From positions 96,546 to 160,545 of the forward strand of contig DYHH01000008.1 of assembly GCA_020724265.1 (NCBI GenBank): 64,000 nt of DNA. Reading direction: 5' to 3'. Positions 27,472-37,300 of this stretch are shown here, piece by piece. The position numbers and the translations under genes were made by a program. The notes beneath the pieces were generated by a model that ran no database searches, was not told where the DNA came from, and saw only the letters and a program-made list of their open reading frames with translations. This stretch comes from Melioribacter roseus (GTDB lineage Bacteria; Bacteroidota; Ignavibacteria; Ignavibacteriales; Melioribacteraceae). Position 1 is the first letter of the stretch. Each line of letters begins with the position of its first letter.

Positions 27472-27690
27472 TTATTTAAGTGCCAAAAGAATACAAATAA
27501 CGAGCGCAAACAATGAAATACCTTCGATAAGCGCTGCAGCAATGATCATAGAAGTTCTAATATCGCCTGCAGCTTCAGGTTGACGACCACTAGCTTCCAT
27601 AGCCGAGCTAGCTAATTTACCGATACCGAATGCACCGCCAATAATTGTTAAAGCGGCACCAAACCCAGCTGCTAAATAAGCAAATTCCAT
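27472..27690 (-). CDS. atpE: ATP synthase F0 subunit c
   Basis: Proteolipid forming the rotor ring. 72 residues, two membrane helices joined by the polar loop SGRQPEAAGD. The ion-binding carboxylate is E56 in AALIEGISLF. The position equivalent to the sodium-ligand glutamine of Na+-type c subunits is isoleucine (I23), and E56 is followed by G-I rather than S-T, so the ring should carry protons. Strong GGAGG ribosome site. High expression is expected, as c subunits are needed in many copies. Confidence 0.97.
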   Translation of the reverse strand: MEFAYLAAGFGAALTIIGGAFGIGKLASSAMEASGRQPEAAGDIRTSMIIAAALIEGISLFALVICILLALK

Positions 27691-27719
27691 TTTATTCCTC
27701 CTAAAGTATTATATAGTTT

Positions 27720-28559
27720 TTAATGATCTTGATGAACTGCCATCCCGATAAATAACGAGGAAAGCATTGTAAATATATATGCTTGAATAAGCGACACTAA
27801 TAGTTTTAACGCAAAAATAAAAAGTGCAAAAGAGACAGAAACAGGTACCACGAAATAAGCATGTAAAATAAAAATCAACCCGATTAAAGAATAAATAACA
27901 ATTTTACCGGCAAGCATATTAGCAAAAAGACGAACAGCTAAAGCAAACGGTTTTGTTAATAATCCAAGTAATTCAACAATCACCATTATCGGAAGAAGCC
28001 ATGTCGGTATTCCATGAGGAACAAGTCCTTTGAAATAACCAATAAATCCGTTGTTACGAATTCCTCCAATTTGTGTCATTACAAATGTAAAAACTGCAAG
28101 AGTTGCGGTAACAGAAATGTTACCGGTTACAGCCGCACCATATGGAACAAGACTGAATAAATTTAAAATTAATATGAAGAAAAACGCCGACAGCAAATAA
28201 GGAACAAATTTTTCATAACCTTTATGAATTGTAGGTTTAGCAATCTCATCCCGAACAAATAAAATCATTACCTCAGTCATATTTGCAAAACCGGTAGGAA
28301 CTCTCTTCTTCTTATATTGCTTTGCTACTTTATATAAAATAAGGAAAAGAACAATAGCAGCAAACCACATATAAACCAAGTGTTTGGTTATTGAAATATC
28401 AATTCCAAAAATTTCTATATGAGGCAGTGGGATTTTGATGAAAGGTTCGAACTCAATATAGTTCGCATCCAAAGTATGGTGCAAAATCCAATCACTCTCA
28501 TTTGATTTCTCTGCTGCATGCAAAGAATCTGCAACTATTTTTTCCGTTGGGGAATCCAT
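27720..28559 (-). CDS. atpB: ATP synthase F0 subunit a
   Basis: Stator channel subunit guiding protons to the c-ring. 279 residues with five or six membrane helices. The essential arginine lies in ALAVRLFANMLAGKIV (about 212-228). The conserved C-terminal helix LVSLIQAYIFTMLSSLFIGMA is present. An N-terminal extension of about 60 hydrophilic residues before the first helix (about 60-80) is longer than in enterobacteria and usual in Bacteroidota/Chlorobi. First of the core atpBEFHAG genes. Confidence 0.96.
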   Translation of the reverse strand: MDSPTEKIVADSLHAAEKSNESDWILHHTLDANYIEFEPFIKIPLPHIEIFGIDISITKHLVYMWFAAIVLFLILYKVAKQYKKKRVPTGFANMTEVMILFVRDEIAKPTIHKGYEKFVPYLLSAFFFILILNLFSLVPYGAAVTGNISVTATLAVFTFVMTQIGGIRNNGFIGYFKGLVPHGIPTWLLPIMVIVELLGLLTKPFALAVRLFANMLAGKIVIYSLIGLIFILHAYFVVPVSVSFALFIFALKLLVSLIQAYIFTMLSSLFIGMAVHQDH

Positions 28560-28585
28560 AAAGTTTTGTTTTACTTAGACTTACA

Positions 28586-28948
28586 CTACCGCCTAGCTTT
28601 TATACGAAAATAATTAATCTCAAAAATTAGTGAAGTAAAATAAAAAATAAAGAACAGAAATATAAAAGCATATTCGTCAATATTCAAGAATTTTATCACA
28701 ATAAATACGACAAGCAATAGAAACATCATTCTGCCAAGCATTCCGCCTAAGTTGTAAATAAGGAAGTCTTTATTTGATTTACCGAGGGATTTTTTAAACA
28801 AAAAATAAGCAAAAAATGCATTAATCAAAGTAATTCCGGCTGTAAGGAAGCATACTACAACTAGATGCCATTCAATTATATTCAACAAATAAAGTATAAA
28901 GAAGATTAGGGAAGTTCCCAGTAGAATAATTGTGACTGGCTTAATCAT
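28586..28948 (-). CDS. Small membrane protein, AtpI-like position
   Basis: 120 residues with four predicted membrane helices (about 5-22, 28-48, 66-88, 94-112). Family not certain. It occupies the usual place of AtpI, the ATP synthase assembly/magnesium-linked membrane protein, between AtpZ-like and atpB. Its start ATG overlaps the previous gene's stop by four bases (ATGA), so it is translationally coupled. An accessory role in c-ring assembly or ion supply is inferred from position. Confidence 0.7.
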   Translation of the reverse strand: MIKPVTIILLGTSLIFFILYLLNIIEWHLVVVCFLTAGITLINAFFAYFLFKKSLGKSNKDFLIYNLGGMLGRMMFLLLVVFIVIKFLNIDEYAFIFLFFIFYFTSLIFEINYFRIKARR

Positions 28949-29187
28949 TTTTTTTGCTTTTTATTCATATTAAGAACTGTGCGGATAAAATTGTAAACAC
29001 CTGCAAATCCACCAAAAAACGAAAAAATAATTGTCAAAATTGGGTCTGTCTCAAATTTTTGATCAAGCCACCTTCCTAAAAAAAACATTAAAATTATAGT
29101 AGCGGCAAGTTGAGTCCCCAACCCTAAATAAGGTCCAACATCTCTATATGTCTCAAGAAATTTTTTAGGTTTATTTTTTACCGGCAT
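28945..29187 (-). CDS. AtpZ/AtpI family ATP synthase accessory protein
   Basis: 80 residues with two membrane helices. The pattern YLGLGTQLAATIILMFFLGRWLDQKF, then FSFFGGFAGVYNFI, is characteristic of the AtpZ/AtpI family, which is found at the start of atp operons and linked to magnesium/calcium transport and synthase assembly. Its start is 17 bases inside the bactofilin gene, tying its translation to a cytoskeletal gene. Confidence 0.88.
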   Translation of the reverse strand: MPVKNKPKKFLETYRDVGPYLGLGTQLAATIILMFFLGRWLDQKFETDPILTIIFSFFGGFAGVYNFIRTVLNMNKKQKK

Positions 29188-29554
29188 CCGTCAATTCGGA
29201 TTTAGATTTTGCGGAATTCATATTACTTCTACCGTCAAATTTTGCTCCTTCTTCAACAACAAGGATTTTTGCGGTTAATTCGCCTACAAGAGAAGAATTA
29301 GCCTCAAGAATTACCTTTTCATTTGCTTCAACTAAACCTTTAACAATTCCACTAAGTGTGACATTCATAGCTCTTACATCGCCTTCAACTTCAGAACTAT
29401 CTCCTAAAGTTAGATTTCCGTTAACAGTAACATCACCAAAGACTTTACCGTCAATCCTCATATTCCCTTCACTGTAGATCTTACCTTCAATTTTAACACC
29501 GGAACTTAATATACTTACATCAACAGATGAGGATGAATTATTTTTTTGCGCCAT
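29171..29554 (-). CDS. Bactofilin (polymer-forming cytoskeletal protein)
   Basis: 127 residues. The bactofilin core (about 14-110) is a right-handed beta-helix. Short repeating turns are seen: VKIEGKIYSEGNMRIDGKVFGDVTVNGNLTLGDSSEVEGDV. Bactofilins polymerise without nucleotides and position cell-wall enzymes. Here the gene directly follows an M23 peptidase gene (eight-base gap), a pairing known to shape cells in other bacteria. AAGGTGG precedes the ATG. Confidence 0.93.
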   Translation of the reverse strand: MAQKNNSSSSVDVSILSSGVKIEGKIYSEGNMRIDGKVFGDVTVNGNLTLGDSSEVEGDVRAMNVTLSGIVKGLVEANEKVILEANSSLVGELTAKILVVEEGAKFDGRSNMNSAKSKSELTDAGKK

Positions 29555-29562
29555 TTCCCACC

Positions 29563-30393
29563 TTAATTATTTATTAAATATACTGTCGGATCAACAGCTT
29601 TTCCATTATGCCAAATTTCAAAGTGAAGATGTGGACCGGTTGATTTATAACCACTCTCACCACTTAAAGCAATTACTTCTCCCTGACTAACGATTTCACG
29701 TTCTTTTTTCATTAGAATTTCACAATGTCTATATACCGAAATAAAGTTGTTCTGATGAAGTATCATAATTGTATTACCGTAATCCGGTGTAAAACCGGAA
29801 AATGCAACAACTCCCCCAAGCGCAGCATGCACAGCGGTACCTTTTCTAATACCGTAATCAATGCCCATATGACCTCGAGAAGGTTCAAATCTTTTTATGA
29901 TGACACCATTTACCGGTGCTATAAAAAATAATTGTGAACTATCTTTTGAAAGATAATCAAGTAGATCTCTGAAAACTGCTAATAAATTTCCACCGGATCT
30001 AAGCTTTTTCTTTTTCGGTTGACGAAGAGAGTCATAAATAGCTGAGTTCGAATCCAATGAATCTGTTGATGCAATTATCATTGCATATTTGAGTTTTTCA
30101 TTAGAAGCGGCAAAGTTCTGTAATTCTTTCGAAAGGAATAAAACTTTTTTTTCCAGTTCTTTAACTTTTTCAACCTGTTCGGTAAGTTTTTCATTTTCAA
30201 AGAAAAAGACAACATTGCGTGCAGGAGTTAAAACTATAATAATTATTACAATAATTGCAACTAAAAGTGAATAACCTAAAACAGCAGAAACAACCGATAA
30301 AAAACTTAACTTATAACGTTTTGTCCGTAATACCGGGAAGTTTGGAGTAATGTATACCGAAGAATTTTTAATATCTCGTAATTTTTTAAACAT
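29563..30393 (-). CDS. M23 family metallopeptidase (LytM-type)
   Basis: Membrane-anchored peptidoglycan endopeptidase. 276 residues: an N-terminal membrane helix (about 32-55), a coiled-coil stretch (about 60-100), then the M23 domain (about 155-276). Zinc ligands are visible in RGHMGIDYG (His, Asp) and GPHLHFEIWHNGKAVDP (HxH). All ligands appear present, so it should be active. It pairs with the bactofilin gene downstream. Confidence 0.92.
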   Translation of the reverse strand: MFKKLRDIKNSSVYITPNFPVLRTKRYKLSFLSVVSAVLGYSLLVAIIVIIIIVLTPARNVVFFFENEKLTEQVEKVKELEKKVLFLSKELQNFAASNEKLKYAMIIASTDSLDSNSAIYDSLRQPKKKKLRSGGNLLAVFRDLLDYLSKDSSQLFFIAPVNGVIIKRFEPSRGHMGIDYGIRKGTAVHAALGGVVAFSGFTPDYGNTIMILHQNNFISVYRHCEILMKKEREIVSQGEVIALSGESGYKSTGPHLHFEIWHNGKAVDPTVYLINN

Positions 30394-30426
30394 TATCTTT
30401 ACTTATTAACAGTGGAGCAAATATAA

Positions 30427-31455
30427 TTAATTATGCAAAGAATATCTCTCCATTAAAATGGAGTTGATCTCTTCAAGCACTCTTTCCGGTGTAAGATATT
30501 GCCCGCAATTAAAATGCATTTCGGGACATTTATTATAACCATGAATACCGCAAGGTTTACAATCCAATTTATCATAAGAAATAACTCTGCTGTCCGTGTT
30601 GTATGGATAAAAACCAAACTTCGGAACGGTGGAACAGTAAATAGTAAGTACCGGAATATCGGCACACATAGCCAGATGAGTAGGGGCACTATCGTTGGAA
30701 ATTAACAAAATTGATTTTGAAAGCAGGTAAATAGATTCAATAAAATTAAGTTCTCCGCAAAGATTAATAATATCTTTATTACCAATTGAAATTTCTTCGG
30801 TAAGTTGTTTATCTTCCTTTCCCCCGATAATAACAATTTGGTAACCGCTTTTGATTAGCTCTTCAGAAATAACTTTAAAATAATTTATAGGGTATCGTTT
30901 TGTTGCCCAAACTGAACCCGGCGCAAGTACAATCATCTTTTTCTGACCAACAACTTTTATTTTGGCATCGACAACTTTCTTTTTATTATCACTAAGTGAT
31001 AATTTCGGAAGGATTTTCCACTCTTCATCTGAATAATTATTACCGAGAAGTGATAAGTTTCTCCGCACTTCATGCCAATCACTTTCGTATTTAATTTTAC
31101 TTTTATATAAAAAGTTCAACGAGGATTTATCAAAAGAATAACTTTCTTTCGGATTACAGAGAAATGTTAAAATTGCACTCCGTGCCGATCTATGTGGAGA
31201 ATATATTTTATCGTATTCTTTTGACTTAATATAACTTGCAAATTTTATTAACCCGGAAATACCTTTATTCTTGTTTCTTTTATCAAACTCAATTACTTCA
31301 TTAACATAATTTGAAGATCGAAAAATTATTGAAGTTGAAGGAATACAAACAACATCTACTTTAGCAGATATAAAAATCCTATTGATCTCTTGAATTAGAG
31401 GCAGGGTTAAAATTGCATCGCCGGGGAAAGCGGTTTGAATAACTAGAATCTTCAC
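30427..31455 (-). CDS. Glycosyltransferase family 9 (heptosyltransferase-like)
   Basis: 342 residues, GT-B fold, probably adding heptose or another sugar to the lipopolysaccharide core. N-terminal motif ILVIQTAFPGDAILTLPLI. The donor-site region includes VLAPGSVWATKRYP, then LISNDSAPTHLAMCADIPVLTIYCST, both diagnostic for GT9. Near the C-terminus is a cysteine cluster (CKPCGIHGYNKCP, with a further C in HFNC) that resembles a metal site and is common in bacterial GT9 members. The gene begins with GTG (31453-31455); no ATG is near in frame. Confidence 0.9.
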   Translation of the reverse strand: MKILVIQTAFPGDAILTLPLIQEINRIFISAKVDVVCIPSTSIIFRSSNYVNEVIEFDKRNKNKGISGLIKFASYIKSKEYDKIYSPHRSARSAILTFLCNPKESYSFDKSSLNFLYKSKIKYESDWHEVRRNLSLLGNNYSDEEWKILPKLSLSDNKKKVVDAKIKVVGQKKMIVLAPGSVWATKRYPINYFKVISEELIKSGYQIVIIGGKEDKQLTEEISIGNKDIINLCGELNFIESIYLLSKSILLISNDSAPTHLAMCADIPVLTIYCSTVPKFGFYPYNTDSRVISYDKLDCKPCGIHGYNKCPEMHFNCGQYLTPERVLEEINSILMERYSLHN

Positions 31456-31531
31456 ATTAGTATTTCCAAAGAAAATGAATCGAAGTCATTGTTTTAGATT
31501 TACATGAAATTAATTGCCAAAATAATCTTAC

Positions 31532-32899
31532 CTAATAGGCTTTGAAAATTCTTCTTTGCCATTGAAGGTCGTAAACTTCTCCTCTTTTTGTTGAGTGAAT
31601 TAATTCATAATTGTTGTATCCGAATACATCACCAAAAATAAATATAACCCCGCCATCAATTGAATTATACTCCCATATTTCATAAGGTTTTGCACCGGGG
31701 TCATTATGATGATTTTCGATGTCATCCGGAGCACCAAATTTCAAAAAAACTCTTCCCCTGTCGGTACTGATTCCGTCTTTGTTAAAGGTACCGAATTTCT
31801 TATTCACATACTCAACTCGTTCAGAAAATTTAATTCTTTTTTGAGATGCCGTAAGTGTTAAATCAAAATCACTATTATTCCAATAATTGTAAAGAAACTT
31901 TCTCTTTGCTTCTACCTTTCGCAAATTATTATAAGTTTTCTTTTCATCGCTATTTAGAAAATATCTTAGTGCCGAAAATTCAAAATCACACTCTTCTTCC
32001 GAAAGATAAATAAATTCGGAAGGTAAGAAGCCCGGGTCATCTGTATATTGGATTATATCGGTTTCTGCTTGGTTGTATAAGTAGAATTTTTTTGAAGATT
32101 TACTAAATGTGTTTGCGGCTGAATCGGCAAGAGTTAATATTAACAAATAACCGCCGGTTGAAAAGTTAGTAAGATTGACTACATCAGCTTCCACTAAATC
32201 ATTTTGTGTTGAAATAATCTTTCTTTTTTTCTGATCGACCACGGTACCGTAACTATTAATTATATTCCTTTCTAAAATCAGTTTCTTACTTTCAATATTA
32301 TTAAGATAGAGTTCAGCATAATAAAACATAACAGGTTTCTGATCAAACAAAGAGGTGGGATTAGGTATTACTTCCAATCCATGTTTGTAAAACAAAGAAT
32401 TTTCGTTTTCACTATTAGAGATTATGTCGCTTGCTAATTGTATCCCGCTTATACATGCTTTTTCAGATGAGAAAGCAACCACCGAAAGGAAATCTTTTAT
32501 AATCTTGTAGTTAGTTGTATCATTTTTATCTTTAACCGTAACTTCTATTGTATAATTACCGAAAGGTACTGCATAATTGATTGTGCTTAGAATTACTTTA
32601 CTACCGAGAGTATTTTCTTCATAGGTATCATTAAACTGATATATTTTGTTAATTATATCCGAATTATTTACCGAATCCGAAACAATAACATTTAATAACA
32701 AACCGATATTCTTTGTATTGTCTTCCGTTCTTAAAGATGATTTATCAATAAGAATATAGACTTCAACAAGATTTGTAATGGAATCATATTTAAACTGAGC
32801 ATAGTCAATTTCAAAATTTAGTTCTCTCTGGGCAAATATATTTGATGAGAATGAAAAAACTGAAAGGAATAATATTAAAATATGTTTAAAAATTTTCAT
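31532..32899 (-). CDS. GWxTD-domain secreted protein (cassette A)
   Basis: 455 residues, with a signal peptide ending near NIFAQRE. The N-terminal 300 residues are beta-rich. The GWxTD domain is at about 325-455, where the motif reads GISTDRGRVFLKFGAPDDIE, with I in place of W, then PYEIWEYNSIDGGVIFIFGD and the ending QWQRRIFKAY. The function of this family is unknown; members occur with outer-membrane and T9SS genes. I start at the ATG at 32897-32899 because GGGGGAG lies just before it. The TTG four codons earlier has no ribosome site. It follows a terminator, so it has its own promoter. Confidence 0.9.
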   Translation of the reverse strand: MKIFKHILILFLSVFSFSSNIFAQRELNFEIDYAQFKYDSITNLVEVYILIDKSSLRTEDNTKNIGLLLNVIVSDSVNNSDIINKIYQFNDTYEENTLGSKVILSTINYAVPFGNYTIEVTVKDKNDTTNYKIIKDFLSVVAFSSEKACISGIQLASDIISNSENENSLFYKHGLEVIPNPTSLFDQKPVMFYYAELYLNNIESKKLILERNIINSYGTVVDQKKRKIISTQNDLVEADVVNLTNFSTGGYLLILTLADSAANTFSKSSKKFYLYNQAETDIIQYTDDPGFLPSEFIYLSEEECDFEFSALRYFLNSDEKKTYNNLRKVEAKRKFLYNYWNNSDFDLTLTASQKRIKFSERVEYVNKKFGTFNKDGISTDRGRVFLKFGAPDDIENHHNDPGAKPYEIWEYNSIDGGVIFIFGDVFGYNNYELIHSTKRGEVYDLQWQRRIFKAY

Positions 32900-33144
32900 A
32901 AACTCCCCCAATGTTTCTTACTATTATCAAATTCTTCACAAATATTTATACTGTTGTTATGGTCTTATAAGTATTCTCAAATGATTGCTTTCTTGTTAAT
33001 TATATATCATTATAACTTTATAAAAAAGATAGATAACAATTTTATAAAATATATGAAAACAGCAATTTAACCTAACCTATTTTTCAGAATAGGTGATAAT
33101 AAATTCTTTATCATACAACAAAGTTATTAATAATTTTTAAAAAA

Positions 33145-33175
33145 GATATGCCGGATTTTTAGAACCCGGCATATC
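33145..33175 (-). terminator. Terminator after the cassette A PorV-like gene
   Basis: A perfect 10-bp stem, GATATGCCGG (33145-33154) and CCGGCATATC (33166-33175), with an 11-base loop. On the minus strand it is followed by a run of six T. It sits 21 bases after the PorV-like stop. Confidence 0.9.
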
Positions 33176-33195
33176 ACATAATACGGAAGGGGTTT

Positions 33196-34233
33196 TCAGA
33201 AATTAACTCTTATTGAAAAAGTATTATTTGCGTCGAAGTATTTAACCGGTACATAAGCGTAATCGACGGAAATATCAAACCCGGAAAAGCCTTTTGTATT
33301 TAGCCCGAACCCCAGCGAATAATCTTCAAATATATTAGGTGTTTCATCCGAGGATTGAGGTGAAAAGAGGTAACCTGCTCTTATGAATAAAATATCTGCA
33401 TAAGAATACTCAATTCCGAGCTTGTAATCATCATAAGTAAAGTTATTGTTTGTAAATGCGCCGGAAAACGATAATAAATTATCGTCATCAATTTGCCTTT
33501 TATACGAAATTCCCAATCCTACTTCAGAAGGGAGTTCAAATTTTCCGGCAGCTAATTTATAAAATGTAGTTCCTCTATCATCATCTCCTTCGGCTTGAAT
33601 AAACAAACCGCCTCCGTCATATTGCATCGTACCGCCAAGGTTCTTTACAACAACGCCGAAAGATAGACCTGAGATGAAAAGGTCTCTATACTGAACACCC
33701 ATATCAAAGCTGAAACCACTTGCACTAACATTAGCCCAACTTTCATCGATAATGTTAAAAGTAGCACCAACCGAAATACGATCAGACAACTGTTTCGCAT
33801 ATGTTAATCCCAATATAAAATAGGTTGGATTGATAATTTCTCCAGTACCATCCGGTTGGTCTAAAGTGGTAACATTAATATCGCCGATATCTAGGCTTCT
33901 AAAGGATAAAGCCAGTGTACCAAAACTTCCGAAATTACCGCTTACTGCGGCGAAGTTCATTCCCATATCAGCTATATATTGTCTATGTGAAAAAATAGCG
34001 CTAGCATTAACATCAGTAAGAAAAACACCAGCAGGATTCCAGTAAATTGCTTCCAAACCTGTAGCTGATGCAATTGGTGAACCGCTCATTGCCAGATACC
34101 GACCACCAACCGGAATTCTCAACTCCGGCGCTGCCGTGGTTCCTGCCCGGTCTTGGCCCCCTTGACTGAACACCTCACCTGTGCCAAAAATAAGTATCAG
34201 AAGCACAAAAAATAGTCTATAAAATCGAGTCAT
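33196..34233 (-). CDS. PorV-like outer-membrane protein (cassette A)
   Basis: 345-residue beta-barrel of the PorV/PorQ (UPF0164) family, with a signal peptide ending near EVFSQGG. PorV is the T9SS subunit that carries client proteins with sorting domains to the sortase PorU. Here the N-terminus LRIPVGGRYLAMSGSPIASATGLEAIYWNPAGVF matches the family. The rest is alternating strands ending SIRVNF. It follows the giant secreted protein of the same cassette and is clearly related to the protein at 46096. It may be a dedicated carrier for that neighbour. GGAGG precedes the ATG. Confidence 0.88.
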   Translation of the reverse strand: MTRFYRLFFVLLILIFGTGEVFSQGGQDRAGTTAAPELRIPVGGRYLAMSGSPIASATGLEAIYWNPAGVFLTDVNASAIFSHRQYIADMGMNFAAVSGNFGSFGTLALSFRSLDIGDINVTTLDQPDGTGEIINPTYFILGLTYAKQLSDRISVGATFNIIDESWANVSASGFSFDMGVQYRDLFISGLSFGVVVKNLGGTMQYDGGGLFIQAEGDDDRGTTFYKLAAGKFELPSEVGLGISYKRQIDDDNLLSFSGAFTNNNFTYDDYKLGIEYSYADILFIRAGYLFSPQSSDETPNIFEDYSLGFGLNTKGFSGFDISVDYAYVPVKYFDANNTFSIRVNF

Positions 34234-34319
34234 TTTTTCCTCCGATTAAAATTAAATTTTTCGTAATCCCATTAGAAATCAATACTATAGGGATTAATAA
34301 CGTTTCCAAGATTAGAGAA

Positions 34320-37300
34320 TTAATAAACATTTAATATTTGTTCCTCTTGAATGATTGCCAGTTTTAGAATTTTAGAACTTCCTATTTCCGGCATATCAAC
34401 ATGAACAACATAAATACCGCTAGCTACGGGATAATTATTATTATTAGTAAGCTCCCATCTTATAAATTGCGAATTATCATCTTTATTTATTGTTCTTACT
34501 AGAACACCCGAAAGATCAAAAATTCTTATAGTAGCTTTTTGCGGCAAGTGACTAAAGGTTACATATTTCCCTTGTCTTGTTAATTCCCTATAATGAGTTC
34601 CATAGTATGGATTTGGGAACACGTTAATTTTAGCAACATCAGCTTTTTGCCTATCACCAGAGAAACTAATTCCGTCAGGCGCATTAAATAAAAATTTATC
34701 AACACCTAACTGTAATGGATTAGCATAAGAAATTCTAATAATATCACCGGTTTCATAATGTGATTCAAAGAATACCCAATTCCATGTTGCGTTATCAGCA
34801 ACAGTTTGAGATTCAGGATCTATTGGGTTAGTAGAATAAGAAGTATTTACAGCCCAAATATATTCTCTGTCATCTGTATTCCACACTTTATAGCCTGACT
34901 GAGTAGGATTATTTTCACCATTAAAATTCCTATCCCAGATTAATAAATTAATTTGCTCTTCATTATCGATATTCCATACCTCAAAAGGAATACGTATAAC
35001 AAAAGGATCAGTTGAACCCGGGTTTGGATTTAATGGATGGTCTGCAATTGAATAACCGCTGGCTCCAAAAATTGTGGCATACGAACCGCCTGATTTAGTT
35101 ATATGGACAGTGTTTCCATTTATTAAAGTATCCCCCTCAATTCCCGTCCATCTTAATTCATAATCCAATTGTAAAATATCGATATCGGTTGTACCACCAG
35201 CTCCTCCATATAAAGGTAATGATGTTGCAGCAGTACCGTCCGGATAACCAAATATTGTAAAATCATCCATATCATAATCACCGTTCATGATTGACTCACT
35301 TCTATCAATGCTAAGTGTAGTAGGTGCAGCATAACTACCATCAAGAGCGATTAGCATTCCATCTACAATATTATTAGCATTGACACCTACATCGGAACCT
35401 AAACCGGAAGAACCTCCGGGTCCCAAAACATTGGCATAGATATCAGTTCCTCCAAGAACGGTTTGATCTTCAAGAACAACTTCCCCTGTTACTAAATCTC
35501 TTACATTCCAGTGTTTTTGGGTCACAAATTGGTGTGTTATTTCAGTAATTTCAAAAGTACCCTCGGCATGCACAATACCACCGCCTAATGTATCATATGG
35601 TGAGCCATAATCCGTTGCCCAACCGTCATCGTATAATATATATTCGATTGATAACGGCGGGGTAAACGAGCTCACATTCAATTCAAGTAATTGGTTCCCG
35701 TCAAAGCACCCGAAAGTAGTAGTATCATTATTACCCCACATCACTGTTTGACCCATAATTACGCCGTGTTCAATTTCACCGTTTGCACAATTATCCACGG
35801 TTGAAGCACTATTAAGTACTATCCCATCCGGGAATGTTAATTTAACACCATCAATATAATCGTAATCCGGGGATTGGAGATCAATTGTCATTTTTAAGTT
35901 AATAGTTCCCGGAGTTTCAGCATATACGCCAACACCACTCATTGTAGAAGGTGAAACATCAGATACTCTTCCAAACTTACCACCTTTAGTGACACCAATT
36001 GAATCCGGGTAATTGGATTTCTTCCAAGTTCCGTCAGCGGCTAAATAGTAATGTTGTTGATCAAAAAATACTTCGTATTGATTACCGGTAAGCGCTTCAG
36101 GATCAATTACTTTTATATCCAATGATGCATTAGCTGTACCAACATGTTCATATTCAACAGAGGAACCAACACCGGCACCTAACCTATCACCCGGTTTAGG
36201 TGGTTGTGGTATTGCAGTTATTACTCCTAAAGAAGATTCCAAAGCGTTGTATGGCAGAGTTTCATCAGGATTGTAACCGTAAGCAGTTACAGCAAAATAA
36301 TATTCTTGTCCATTTCGTAACTTATTGTTCCGTACTTTATCTTCAGTTATTACAATGGCACGTTGAATACCGGAATTCTTACCGACTTGAACCGGTAATT
36401 TAAGAACTTCACCACTTTGTTGATCAAGTTGATCATCCAAAATAGTAGTTATTTCGTCAATTACATCGTAGGTAGCAATTTTTATGGCACTTGAAAGACT
36501 TGCTGAAGGTGTTGGAAGTTGATAGACATTATATCCTTGGAATTTGTAACCGTTAGGTTCAGCACCTTCAACAGCAGCTACATTTGCCAAATTACTTCCC
36601 CAATTCAATACAACCTGGTTGTCCAAGTTACTCACCTTAACGGTAGGAGCGGGGAATATTGGTAAATCGAATAAATTATCGTAAGCAAATTGTACAAATC
36701 TATCAGCAAACTTAAGAACAGATATACTTGTGATATTATTACTTCCGAGTCCACCTAATAAAGCGACAACAATTTCAGCCGTATCACCTTTAGCTAAATT
36801 GAATGGACCCGTAACGTTTACCATTCTTCTATCGCCGGCAGTTTCAACAACACCATCCAACCAACCTGTACCCAACACAGGATCACCATCCAGCAAGTAT
36901 GTACCATCACCACCAACAGTACCGCCACTTGGGTGAGGAAATTCTGTTTGAGTTTCCAATGGTTGATAACCTCTTAATAAATTATACCACTGCAGCGTTC
37001 CCACATAATCTTGCAACTCAGGGTCGGACCAAGCACCACCGGCAGCAAAATAAACAAACGTTGATAATGGTTTTTCATTAACATACTTATAACCCTTGCG
37101 CCATTTAAGATTAACAATAGCGCTGTCATTAGGATTACCGGTATATTGAGAAACGCCTTGTAGAAAATCATAACCTGCAGCAGGAGGCGCCATTCCTAAG
37201 CTTAAATAAGTAGCATCTGTAGTTAGCGAGTTATATGTATAACCTAAATTTAATGCAGTATCACAAGCCACAAAGTCATCTGAATATGTACCAAGGTCAG

